Part shown: in pieces, positions 8,390-14,475 of the stretch
How the letters are laid out: each line of letters opens with the position of its first letter
Numbering within the stretch: the stretch's first letter is position 1
Assembly (NCBI GenBank): GCA_964530165.1
Contig: CAZGYE010000101.1
Span: 1-17,059 of the forward strand
Length of the DNA: 17,059 nt
Source of the DNA: CAZGYE01 sp964530165
GTDB lineage: Bacteria; Planctomycetota; Planctomycetia; Planctomycetales; Planctomycetaceae
Direction of reading: 5' to 3'
Notes under the pieces: generated by a model
Told to the model about the DNA's origin: nothing
Database searches by the model: none
Seen by the model: the letters and a program-made list of their open reading frames with translations, nothing else
Made by a program: the position numbers and the translations under genes

Positions 8390-8818
8390 TCAACCAGCCA
8401 ACCAGGCGGACGCGTCCGGATCGTCGTAGATTTCTGACAGAGCAGTGGAAACGGTCCACACCAACTCCAGCTTAGTCACCGGCTTCCGCAAGACCGAAAA
8501 AGCGTCCGCCTCAGCCGCATCCTGTCTCAGCTGCTCGCTGGCATCGGCGGTGACGAGTATACAGGGAACGAGCGAGTTGATCGATTTCAGGATGCGCAAC
8601 GTCTCCAGCCCGGTCAACACCTTCATGTGCATGTCCAGCAGCGCGATGTGAACCGGCTGGAATTCGACGATCTCGATCGCCTCTTCCCCCGAACTGGCCT
8701 CGACCATTTCGAAATAGGGCTCGAAAATGGTCTTCAGCGTTTCGCGGAATCCGGAATCGTCATCGGCAATCAGCAGTTGGTAAGGTTGTTTCCGCCCGGC
8801 TCCCACCCGATGCCCCAT
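8390..8818 (-). CDS. Single-domain response regulator (CheY-like receiver)
   Basis: This 142-residue protein consists of one receiver domain with no output domain. The acidic pocket D19-D20-D21, phosphoacceptor D62 in ALLDMHMK, T90 in ILVTAD and K112 in VLRKP are all present. After the phosphoacceptor the usual proline of the DxxMP motif is replaced by lysine (MHMKVLTG). It should receive phosphate from a histidine kinase that is not in the window and pass the signal through protein contacts. It is first in a cluster: the FHA gene follows after four bases. A possible promoter lies 68 bases upstream of the start codon. No Shine-Dalgarno is obvious before the ATG at 8818; an internal start within the first ten residues cannot be excluded. 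Confidence 0.9.
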   Translation of the reverse strand: MGHRVGAGRKQPYQLLIADDDSGFRETLKTIFEPYFEMVEASSGEEAIEIVEFQPVHIALLDMHMKVLTGLETLRILKSINSLVPCILVTADASEQLRQDAAEADAFSVLRKPVTKLELVWTVSTALSEIYDDPDASAWLAG

Positions 8819-8885
8819 TCAAAACGGTCGCACAAACTTCTCCGCAGTATTTTCGCCAGAATACCCAACCGGACAAGGAGCAAAT

Positions 8886-8914
8886 CGGATACCAAAACAT
8901 GCGGATCGTGTCAA
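8886..8914 (-). promoter_or_regulatory. Possible sigma70-type promoter for the response regulator cluster
   Basis: Reading leftward, a perfect TTGACA (8914-8909) is followed after 17 bases by TATCCG (8891-8886), preceded by TGG, an extended -10 feature. The -10 itself matches consensus at only three positions. Transcription would start about 60 bases before the gene at 8818. Confidence 0.4.
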
Positions 8915-9036
8915 CACGACTTAACCCTAGAGACAACAATCATTTACCAAGAACAATCATTCTGCGACCAACTTTCGGACGAGCGCTGGGAGGTGGTGTC
9001 CTGTCAGATCGGCAGACCCATCCAAGGAAAAAGTCA

Positions 9037-9090
9037 AAAGGAAAAAGGAAAAAGGGAGAAGAGGACTTTTGCCTTTTTCCTTTTTCCTTT
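9037..9090. repeat. Homopurine/homopyrimidine inverted repeat between convergent ends of two transcription units
   Basis: A perfect 19-base arm of AAGG/AAAAAGG units (9037-9055) pairs with its reverse complement at 9072-9090 across a 16-base spacer. The purine run on the plus strand extends from 9036 to 9064 and the pyrimidine run from 9072 to 9096. It lies just after the stop of the hydrolase gene (9100) and before the response regulator promoter. It may limit read-through, though the stem is A/T-rich and unlike a classical intrinsic terminator. Confidence 0.75.
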
Positions 9091-9099
9091 CTCCTTGGC

Positions 9100-10083
9100 T
9101 TACCGCTGCGTCTGCTTGGCCGAAGGGCGTCGGACTTCCTGGCGGAGTTGCGAGAAGAACTCCATCAGCCGACGGTCATATTCTTGCGGTTCGACTTGCC
9201 GGGCCATGTTGTGTTTCGCGTCCGGAACCACCCAGACACTCTGGCAACTGGGACCGATTTGCTGGGCCATCTCACCGACAATCCCGGGATCCACATAATT
9301 GTCCCGGTCGCCCACAATCAGAAAGACGGGCGTGCCGCCCAATTGGGGCAACCAGCGATCGAAACTCGTATATCGGCATCGTCTCCGCTTTTCACTGGTC
9401 AAACGCACCAACCAGAGCGTCATCCGCACGTGCCACCAGGGCATCAGCTTCAACAGCCATTGGGGGACGTACAGCGTAATCCAGCGGCGTGCGTAATGCA
9501 GCATCATGCGATCGGTGGAGAATGCTCCATCGCAAGCGACGCATTCGACGTCGGGGCAACGGGCTGCAGCGAGCAGGGCGGCTCCCCCGCCCCGACTGAC
9601 CCCGAACAGACCGATCGGCAGCGTCTTGAGTTCGGTTCGCCCGCGTACAAAATCGATCGCAGCCAGCACGTCGGCAACCTCATATTCGGTCACCCAATGC
9701 AGAGGCTCGTAATCGGGCTGCCGATCGCTTTCGCCCTGGTTGCGAAAATCAAACGCCAGAATGTCGAAACCCGCTTGATAAAGCCCTTGGCAGTACGACA
9801 TGGCCGACCAGCGGCTTCCGCTGAGTTCCGGACAAAAGAGAATCACCCCGCGCGACGGACGCTCTTCGCGGAGGTACAGGCTGCCGCGCAAACTGAGCCC
9901 GTGCGTCGTGGGGAAACGAATTTCGTGGCCGTCGGAATCGGGAGATGTCAATTCCGCCTGCAAGGGTGGTCTGGCCTCGAAGATGCGCAGAGCGATGGGA
10001 ACGAACACGAGTCGAATCAACAGGTCCGTCAGAAACAGACCCGCAATGACACCCACGATTGTCCAATGCACCGCTCTCTCCAC
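9100..10083 (-). CDS. Alpha/beta hydrolase with N-terminal membrane anchor
   Basis: This is a 327-residue protein. Residues about 7-32 form a single hydrophobic segment, probably a signal anchor. The rest is an alpha/beta hydrolase fold with nucleophile S163 in GVSRGG, acid D261 in VGDRDNYV and H291 in DAKHNM. DFRNQGES (about 112-119) is the typical loop after strand four of serine hydrolases of this fold. It could be an esterase, lipase or peptidase; the substrate is unknown. The frame opens at GTG 10083. A second GTG at 10071 has GGAGAGA just upstream and may be the true start, shortening the protein by four residues. The left end of an inverted-repeat element lies only about ten bases upstream of the first GTG, so the native promoter region appears displaced or replaced. 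Confidence 0.85.
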   Translation of the reverse strand: MERAVHWTIVGVIAGLFLTDLLIRLVFVPIALRIFEARPPLQAELTSPDSDGHEIRFPTTHGLSLRGSLYLREERPSRGVILFCPELSGSRWSAMSYCQGLYQAGFDILAFDFRNQGESDRQPDYEPLHWVTEYEVADVLAAIDFVRGRTELKTLPIGLFGVSRGGGAALLAAARCPDVECVACDGAFSTDRMMLHYARRWITLYVPQWLLKLMPWWHVRMTLWLVRLTSEKRRRCRYTSFDRWLPQLGGTPVFLIVGDRDNYVDPGIVGEMAQQIGPSCQSVWVVPDAKHNMARQVEPQEYDRRLMEFFSQLRQEVRRPSAKQTQR

Positions 10084-10092
10084 TAGAGGCTT

Positions 10093-10287
10093 TTAGCCGG
10101 GATTATTCATCAACCGCCAAGACGCCAAGAGGACAAAGATCGTCAAGTCAAATGACAAGGGATGTTGGGGTCACTGTCATTCGCTTGCTGTTCGGAACAC
10201 ACTGTTGACCGCTGAAGAGTGCAACGTCAAATCTCACAAACGCAGCCGCGTCCTTGGCGACTTGGCGGTGAATGATCCGGGTTAGCC
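10093..10287. mobile_element. MITE-like inverted-repeat element A
   Basis: The left end reads TTAGCCGGGATTATTCAT, then ACCGCCAAGACGCCAAG. The right end (about 10250-10287) carries the reverse complement in slightly diverged form: CTTGGCGACTTGGCGGT, then AATGATCC and GGTTAGCC. The two ends therefore form an inverted repeat of about 38 bases around some 115 bases of non-coding sequence. No open frame inside looks like a gene. The outer end sequence is shared with the element at 13603-13738. The exact right boundary is unclear because another element abuts it. Confidence 0.65.
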
Positions 10288-10288
10288 G

Positions 10289-10484
10289 CAATACCGTTTC
10301 ACGAAGCCTATGTGGAAATGTGCAAACGATTTGTGATGGGTGGCTGGGGCAGAGTCTTCGATGCCCCAGGGAGTCGATCACCGTAAGATCTGGGGCTTCG
10401 CGGACTCAGCCCCAGCCACACCTTTCCCTCAGCTTCACGAAAGCGAATGAGTGCATTGAAGTTATGCTTTGTTAAACGGTATTG
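10289..10484. mobile_element. MITE-like inverted-repeat element B with 10-base flanking direct repeats
   Basis: The left end CAATACCGTTTCACGAAGCC and the reverse complement of the right end, CAATACCGTTTAACAAAGCA, agree at 19 of the first 22 positions. The element is 196 bases long and codes for nothing visible. It is bounded on both sides by the same ten bases, GGGTTAGCCG (10279-10288 and 10485-10494), as expected of a target-site duplication. Inside lies a second palindrome. It sits directly against the right end of element A. Confidence 0.7.
10340..10419. repeat. Nested palindrome inside element B
   Basis: GTGGCTGGGGCAGAGTC (10340-10356) pairs with GACTCAGCCCCAGCCAC (10403-10419) with one mismatch. 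Within the loop GCCCCAG (10363-10369) pairs with CTGGGGC (10390-10396). Transcribed, it would give a long, interrupted GC-rich hairpin. Confidence 0.8.
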
Positions 10485-10497
10485 GGGTTAGCCGTCC

Positions 10498-10580
10498 GCT
10501 TTCAGCGGTCAGCCAGAAAAAGCTGAGAGCTGACCGCTGATTGCTGACCGCTGAGAGCTGATTGCTGAGAGCTTTCAGCG
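10498..10580. repeat. GCTGA heptamer array abutting the fabF stop codon
   Basis: From 10521 to 10569 there are seven consecutive 7-base units of the form NGCTGAN. Units in the opposite orientation (TTTCAGC, GGTCAGC) stand at 10500-10513, so the two parts can fold into a hairpin. The array ends at the base before the TGA of the ketosynthase gene and could end or stabilise the fab transcript. Confidence 0.8.
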
Positions 10581-11864
10581 TCAGCCCTCAAATTCCGAAA
10601 AGATGAGCGAAATATTCTGTCCGCCGAATCCAAAGCTATTCGACAAAGCCCGTTTCACCGGCGCCTCACGGGCCACATTGGGCACGTAATCAAGGTCACA
10701 GTCCGGGTCTGGCGTCTCGTAGTTGATGGTTGGCGGCAGCGCGTCGTTCTTGATCGCCAGCAAACACGTGATCGCTTCCACGCTCCCGGCGGCGGCGATC
10801 AGATGTCCCATCATACTCTTGATGCTTGAGATGGGCGTCGTGCGGGCGTCTTCTCCAAGCGATCCCTTGATCGCCATCGTTTCGACTTTGTCGTTCACCA
10901 CCGTGCTGGTGCCATGCGCGTTGATGTAGTCGATTTCGTCCGTGTTGACCCGGGCATCCTGCAAGGCCATCTTGATGCAGGCGATTGCTCCGCGGCCGTC
11001 AGGATGAATGTCGGTGATGCGGTACGCATCGGCTGTGGAGCCGTAGCCGATCACTTCTCCGTAAATCTTCGCTCCGCGGGTCTTGGCCTGTTCGAGTTCT
11101 TCCAAGACAACTGTGCCCGCCCCTTCTCCCAGAACGAAACCATCGCGTTTCTTGTCGAACGGTCTCGAGGCTTTTGCCGGTTCCTCGTTGTAGGTCGACA
11201 AAGCCGTCAGCAGATTGAAGCCGGTGACGCCGAACGGATGAATCATGCTGTGCGCCCCGCCGGAAAGCATCGCGTCGGCGTCGCCCCGGCGAATAATCTC
11301 TGTCGCTTCCCCGAGTGCCTGGCTGGAAGCAGCGCAGGCCGTCAAGCAGTTCAGGTTCGGGCCTTGAGCATTGAACAGGCTTGCCAGATGACCGGCCGCC
11401 ATGTTGGGCTCCTGTTCCAGCTCGGCCTGAGGATTGAGCCGCTCCAAACCACTCTTGGTGAACTGCTCCAAATCGAGTTCGCCGTCGCGCTGCGCCTGGG
11501 CCACCATGCTCATGAACAACTGAAAATCCTGCTGCCCTTCGCCGGCTCCCAAATAGACCCCCAGACGGGCCGGGTCGAGGTGCGCGTCCAGAATGCCGGA
11601 GTCCTTCACTGCTTGAACCGCGGCGCCGACGGCAAAACGAATGTTGCGGCCGGCGAATTCGAATTGCTGCGGATCGTCGGCAAACTGGCTGAAATCGTAG
11701 TCTTTGACTTCCGCAGCGAAATGGGTGGGGAAATTCGACGCGTCAAAATGGGTGATGTTCCCGACGCCACTCCGGCCTTCCAATAGCGATTGCCACATCG
11801 ACTCGACGTTGTTGCCGATGGGTGTCACGCACCCGATCCCGGTGACGACTACTCGACGTCTCAT
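10581..11864 (-). CDS. fabF: Beta-ketoacyl-ACP synthase II (FabF/KAS II-type)
   Basis: This 427-residue protein has the full thiolase-fold ketosynthase signature of KAS I/II. The start is MRRRVVVTGIGCVTPIG, active-site C177 lies in CLTACAASSQA, H317 in NAHGTSTVVND and H354 in SMMGHLIAAAG, with the conserved lysine K349 just before. It should condense malonyl-ACP with an acyl-ACP in elongation. The length is normal, with a segment around residues 112-160 (QDFQLFMSM to EPNMAAGHLA) somewhat longer than in E. coli FabF. Its ATG overlaps the TGA of the dehydratase 2 gene as ATGA, a classic sign of translational coupling. It is the last gene of the fab cluster. A second, housekeeping fabF may exist elsewhere; this copy may be dedicated to a special lipid. 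Confidence 0.93.
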   Translation of the reverse strand: MRRRVVVTGIGCVTPIGNNVESMWQSLLEGRSGVGNITHFDASNFPTHFAAEVKDYDFSQFADDPQQFEFAGRNIRFAVGAAVQAVKDSGILDAHLDPARLGVYLGAGEGQQDFQLFMSMVAQAQRDGELDLEQFTKSGLERLNPQAELEQEPNMAAGHLASLFNAQGPNLNCLTACAASSQALGEATEIIRRGDADAMLSGGAHSMIHPFGVTGFNLLTALSTYNEEPAKASRPFDKKRDGFVLGEGAGTVVLEELEQAKTRGAKIYGEVIGYGSTADAYRITDIHPDGRGAIACIKMALQDARVNTDEIDYINAHGTSTVVNDKVETMAIKGSLGEDARTTPISSIKSMMGHLIAAAGSVEAITCLLAIKNDALPPTINYETPDPDCDLDYVPNVAREAPVKRALSNSFGFGGQNISLIFSEFEG

Positions 11865-12385
11865 CGTTCCAGCTTTCTGGCGGGACTGGCTGCCGGTGCA
11901 GGCGGAGTGGATCCGTCTCCGGCGCGACCAACGTCCAAAATACCCAGCAAATTCATCGAAAACACAAAGTTCTTCTGGTCAATGGCGCCGAATTTCGGAT
12001 CGCCTTGATCAAAGTGTACGAACACGATCTCACCTTCTGCCACCAGCCTCTCACCGATGTGCGCCTGGCACTCAACGGAACCCCCTTCCTCGCGGACATC
12101 AACCAGCTCGGTGGTATAGACAAGCGTATCCCCGGGACATGCCCAGCCGTAAAACGTCATTTTGGGCACCTTGGCTAAAATGACGATGCGCTCGAAGTGA
12201 TGCGTTTCCCCCAGCAAAATGCCACCCGTTTGGGCCAGCCCTTCGATGATCAGCGACCCCGGCATCACCGCGAAGCCGGGAAAGTGATCGTGCAAGTGTT
12301 CCTCGGCCAGGGTCACGTTCTTGACCGCCTTGGCTCGCAAACCACTCTCAAATTCGATGAATCGGTCGATCCAGAACCAACGCAT
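11861..12385 (-). CDS. fabZ: FabZ-like 3-hydroxyacyl-ACP dehydratase 2 (hotdog fold)
   Basis: This 174-residue hotdog protein contains HFPGFAVMPGSLIIEGLAQ, with the catalytic pair H34 and E48 of FabZ-type dehydratases, which remove water from 3-hydroxyacyl-ACP. The core ends near residue 130. A tail follows with a Pro/Ala/Ser-rich stretch (STPPAPAASPAR, about 159-170), unlike short canonical FabZ. The start ATG at 12385 gives MRWFWIDRFI, matching the MRFSLVDRII start of dehydratase 1. The gene begins 13 bases after the ACP stop, and its own stop overlaps the fabF start. The protein is a paralogue of dehydratase 1, with H and E at identical positions; it may differ in chain length or in specificity, or act with this cluster's ACP only. 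Confidence 0.88.
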   Translation of the reverse strand: MRWFWIDRFIEFESGLRAKAVKNVTLAEEHLHDHFPGFAVMPGSLIIEGLAQTGGILLGETHHFERIVILAKVPKMTFYGWACPGDTLVYTTELVDVREEGGSVECQAHIGERLVAEGEIVFVHFDQGDPKFGAIDQKNFVFSMNLLGILDVGRAGDGSTPPAPAASPARKLER

Positions 12386-12398
12386 TGTGAAACCGCTC

Positions 12399-12788
12399 TC
12401 AATCAGCCAATTTCGCTTCGAGAAACCTGACGATCATCTGAACGGTGAACAGGTCTTGGATGTTTTCCAGCTTCGGGTCCTCGGCAAATTTGCCGATGTC
12501 GGCATGAGGCATCCGCTTGCGGAGTTCGGCAACCCCCGCTTCGGTCACAACCCCGTCTTCTACGAAGTCGGAATCGGCCGACGCTAAGTTCTCCGGAAAC
12601 AGCTCACCCCGGGGAATCTTCACATTGAAGTTTTTCTCCAACCGGAACACGATGTCAAGAAAATCAATCGATTCGGCCCCCAGGTCGCCGACCAGGGTGG
12701 CCTGGGGAGTGACCTCGTCGTCGTCGACTCCCAATGCATCGACCAACGTCTCGCACACCTTGTCATAGATTTCGTCTGTCGTCGGCAT
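12399..12788 (-). CDS. Extended acyl carrier protein
   Basis: This 129-residue protein has the ACP four-helix start (DEIYDKVCETLVDALGV) and the phosphopantetheine attachment site S40 in DLGAESIDFLDIVF, where the usual DSL is replaced by ESI. Ordinary ACPs have about 80 residues; here some 45 extra residues (about 68-112, VVTEAGVAELRKRMPHADIG and neighbours) separate the second helix from the final helix (TVQMIVRFLEAKL). The charge is strongly acidic, as expected. ATG at 12788 has AAGAGGAG eight bases upstream, the best ribosome site in the cluster; an in-frame start at 12830 is rejected because it would overlap fabG. It lies between fabG and dehydratase 2 and presumably carries their substrates. 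A role as a housekeeping ACP is less likely because of its unusual length. Confidence 0.88.
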   Translation of the reverse strand: MPTTDEIYDKVCETLVDALGVDDDEVTPQATLVGDLGAESIDFLDIVFRLEKNFNVKIPRGELFPENLASADSDFVEDGVVTEAGVAELRKRMPHADIGKFAEDPKLENIQDLFTVQMIVRFLEAKLAD

Positions 12789-12816
12789 CAACTTATCTCC
12801 TCTTGACTCGGAATCC

Positions 12817-13569
12817 CTAAAACCCGCCAAGCGTCAACCCGCCGTCGACCGTCAGCACGTGCCCCGTAATGTATGACGATTCGTCGCTTACCAGGAACAG
12901 GACGGCATTGGCAATGTCTTGGGGCTGGCCAAGGCGTCTGACCGGTATCTTCTTTTTCACCTGATCTCCTGCCGCATTGCGGATGTCGACGGTCATGTCG
13001 GTCTCGACGAAACCAGGCGCGACCGCGTTGACCGTGATCCCACGCTTGGCCAGTTCGCTGGCCAGGCAACGGGTGAAGCCCTCGACGCCGCCCTTGCTGG
13101 CCGCGTAGTTTGACTGTCCCGGATTACCGAACTGGGCGGACACACTCGACATGTTCACGATGCGGCCGTATCGCGCCGACATCATTGGCCGCGACACCGC
13201 CTGAGAGAAGTTGTACACACTGTTGAGATTCGTGTTGACGACGTCGACCCATTTGTCCTCGCTCATCGTCACCAGCAACGTGTCTTGAATGATGCCCGCA
13301 TTGTTGACGAGGATGTCGATCTTTCCCCACCGCTGGAGCACCTTCCCAACGACCTCATCGCAGGCTGTTTTCTGCTTCACGTCGCACCGAAACGCAATGG
13401 CTTCGTACTGATCCCGCTCCAGATCGGTGACGAGCCTCTCAGCCGCTTCCGAACTGGAGTGATAGACGAACGCGACCTTCGCCCCCTCGCGCGCCAGGGC
13501 CCAAACGACGGCTTTGCCGATTCCGCGGCTCCCGCCGGTGACCAGCGCAGTTTTTCCAGCCAGCCTCAT
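12817..13569 (-). CDS. fabG: 3-oxoacyl-ACP reductase (FabG, short-chain dehydrogenase)
   Basis: This 250-residue short-chain dehydrogenase has TGGSRGIG (11-18) for the NADP cofactor, NNAG (89-92), N114, S142 and the catalytic YAASK with Y155 and K159. The end VDGGLTLGGF is typical of FabG. It reduces 3-oxoacyl-ACP to 3-hydroxyacyl-ACP, the step between ketosynthase and dehydratase. The length is canonical. The ATG at 13569 starts MRLAGKTALVTGG, the normal beginning. The gene ends 28 bases before the ACP start. Upstream the next fab gene is separated by 146 bases, nearly all of which is the small inverted-repeat element at 13603-13738, so expression from the common promoter must pass through that element. 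Confidence 0.93.
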   Translation of the reverse strand: MRLAGKTALVTGGSRGIGKAVVWALAREGAKVAFVYHSSSEAAERLVTDLERDQYEAIAFRCDVKQKTACDEVVGKVLQRWGKIDILVNNAGIIQDTLLVTMSEDKWVDVVNTNLNSVYNFSQAVSRPMMSARYGRIVNMSSVSAQFGNPGQSNYAASKGGVEGFTRCLASELAKRGITVNAVAPGFVETDMTVDIRNAAGDQVKKKIPVRRLGQPQDIANAVLFLVSDESSYITGHVLTVDGGLTLGGF

Positions 13570-13602
13570 GAGTCAGAATTCCTACGGATGCTGTGAACGC
13601 TC

Positions 13603-13738
13603 GTTAGTCCGGATTATTCATAGGCTGTCCTTGTGGTACCCAAACCGACAACTTGTTGTCGCATTCCACTGGTTTCACGGCACATCCAGCGACGACAAGT
13701 CGTCGGTTTGGGTTTCTAGGAATAATCCGAGTTAGTCG
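13603..13738. mobile_element. MITE-like inverted-repeat element C inside the fab operon
   Basis: The ends GTTAGTCCGGATTATTCATAG (13603-13623) and, reversed, GACTAACTCGGATTATTCCTAG (13738-13717) share CGGATTATTC and agree at most positions. Inside, ACCCAAACCGACAACTTGTTG (first 21 bases of 13638-13661) pairs with the arm at 13690-13713, matching at 22 of 24 positions. Each arm contains CGACGAC/GTCGTCG-like palindromes. No gene fits inside. The left end resembles that of element A at 10093, so they belong to one family. The right end overlaps the last codons and stop of dehydratase 1. Confidence 0.75.
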
Positions 13739-14207
13739 GCGGTGACCAGATCTGCAAAAACAATTCTCGCATCTTCTCGATGCGCAACCGATCCGAATCC
13801 GCCAAGTTCGGATCGCGGTCGGCCAGGTTGAACTGCTCCAAAGTCAGCCGGGCGTTGACGACCGATTCACCGTCGACCGTGCCAGCCCCCTTCAGCACAC
13901 ACTCACTCTCTTTGGACTTGTGAACCGTCGCTGTGACCGTCAAGGTCTTGCCCGGCGTCACAAAACTGTTGAAGCGAACCGCACGGGCCTGCTTCAACAG
14001 AATCGTACTGTATTTGAAGTCTTTCGTATACCGCATCAGCCAGGCGCTGGCCTGCACCAGTGATTCCAGCATCAATACCCCCGGCATCACCGGGAAGCCC
14101 GGGAAATGGTCGGCAAGGTATTCCTCCGCGAGCGTCAGATTCTTGACGGCCGTGACCGACTTCCCCGGTTCCAGGGAAATAATCCGATCGACCAGCGAAA
14201 ATCGCAT
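13716..14207 (-). CDS. fabZ: FabZ-like 3-hydroxyacyl-ACP dehydratase 1 (hotdog fold)
   Basis: This 163-residue hotdog-fold protein has HFPGFPVMPGVLMLESLVQA, with H34 and E48 as the FabZ catalytic pair, and starts MRFSLVDRII. Residues 70-128 form the usual second half of the fold. Residues 129-157 are a charged tail (NLADSDRLRIEKMRELF). The last six residues, TNSDYS, and the TAG stop are encoded by the end of the inverted-repeat element C, so the native C-terminus was probably changed by insertion. ATG at 14207 is chosen to match its paralogue; GTG at 14216 is an alternative. It is the first gene after a strong promoter. It should dehydrate 3-hydroxyacyl-ACP, probably with a specificity unlike that of dehydratase 2. 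Confidence 0.87.
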   Translation of the reverse strand: MRFSLVDRIISLEPGKSVTAVKNLTLAEEYLADHFPGFPVMPGVLMLESLVQASAWLMRYTKDFKYSTILLKQARAVRFNSFVTPGKTLTVTATVHKSKESECVLKGAGTVDGESVVNARLTLEQFNLADRDPNLADSDRLRIEKMRELFLQIWSPPTNSDYS

Positions 14208-14269
14208 GGAGAGCACCAGGCAACAGGGACGTTCTTCTTCCTTCTTCCCGCCTCGGGAAAGAACGACGC

Positions 14270-14298
14270 AGTATAGTGGTCTACTTGGAGGTTCTCAA
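14270..14298 (-). promoter_or_regulatory. Sigma70-type promoter of the fab operon
   Basis: Reading leftward, TTGAGA (14298-14293) is followed by a 17-base spacer and TATACT (14275-14270); each box matches consensus at five of six positions. Transcription would start near 14263, about 55 bases before the dehydratase 1 start. The rest of 14208-14475 shows no gene and no convincing terminator for the gene at 14476. Confidence 0.65.
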
Positions 14299-14475
14299 CC
14301 CGTAAAGTCGGCCGTCTGTACAAACTGGACAATTTAGCAAATGTGACGCCACTGAATTCGCCAGAACCGCACCAGCCAGCCGGTCCCGTGCGATGTCTCC
14401 GTTGACTTGCGCTGTTGGTGACATTACGAACCTGAGCTTCGAACAGGAGGGACACGATCTCGGCCGGTATTTGTT

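Larger units (their letters stand above)
10279..10494. repeat. 10-base direct repeat pair flanking element B
   Basis: GGGTTAGCCG occurs at 10279-10288 and again at 10485-10494, exactly bordering the inverted ends of element B. The left copy overlaps the right end of element A, consistent with insertion of B into the edge of A. Confidence 0.7.

Noticed and set aside
9037..9090. Classical Rho-independent terminator
   Set aside because: The stem is A/T-rich purine-pyrimidine sequence with no GC-rich stem followed by a U run, so it was kept only as an inverted repeat.
8899..10086. 395-residue plus-strand open frame
   Set aside because: It is antisense to the alpha/beta hydrolase, whose catalytic residues are intact, and its own composition is that of a GC-rich shadow frame.
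10498..10580. CRISPR-like array
   Set aside because: Units are seven bases with no spacers of constant length and no cas genes nearby.
10914..11786. 290-residue plus-strand open frame
   Set aside because: It lies entirely antisense to the ketosynthase gene, which has all active-site motifs.
10581..14298. Ladderane-type lipid cluster
   Set aside because: Although fab genes of this kind occur in anammox planctomycetes, no radical SAM, desaturase-like or methyltransferase genes accompany them here.
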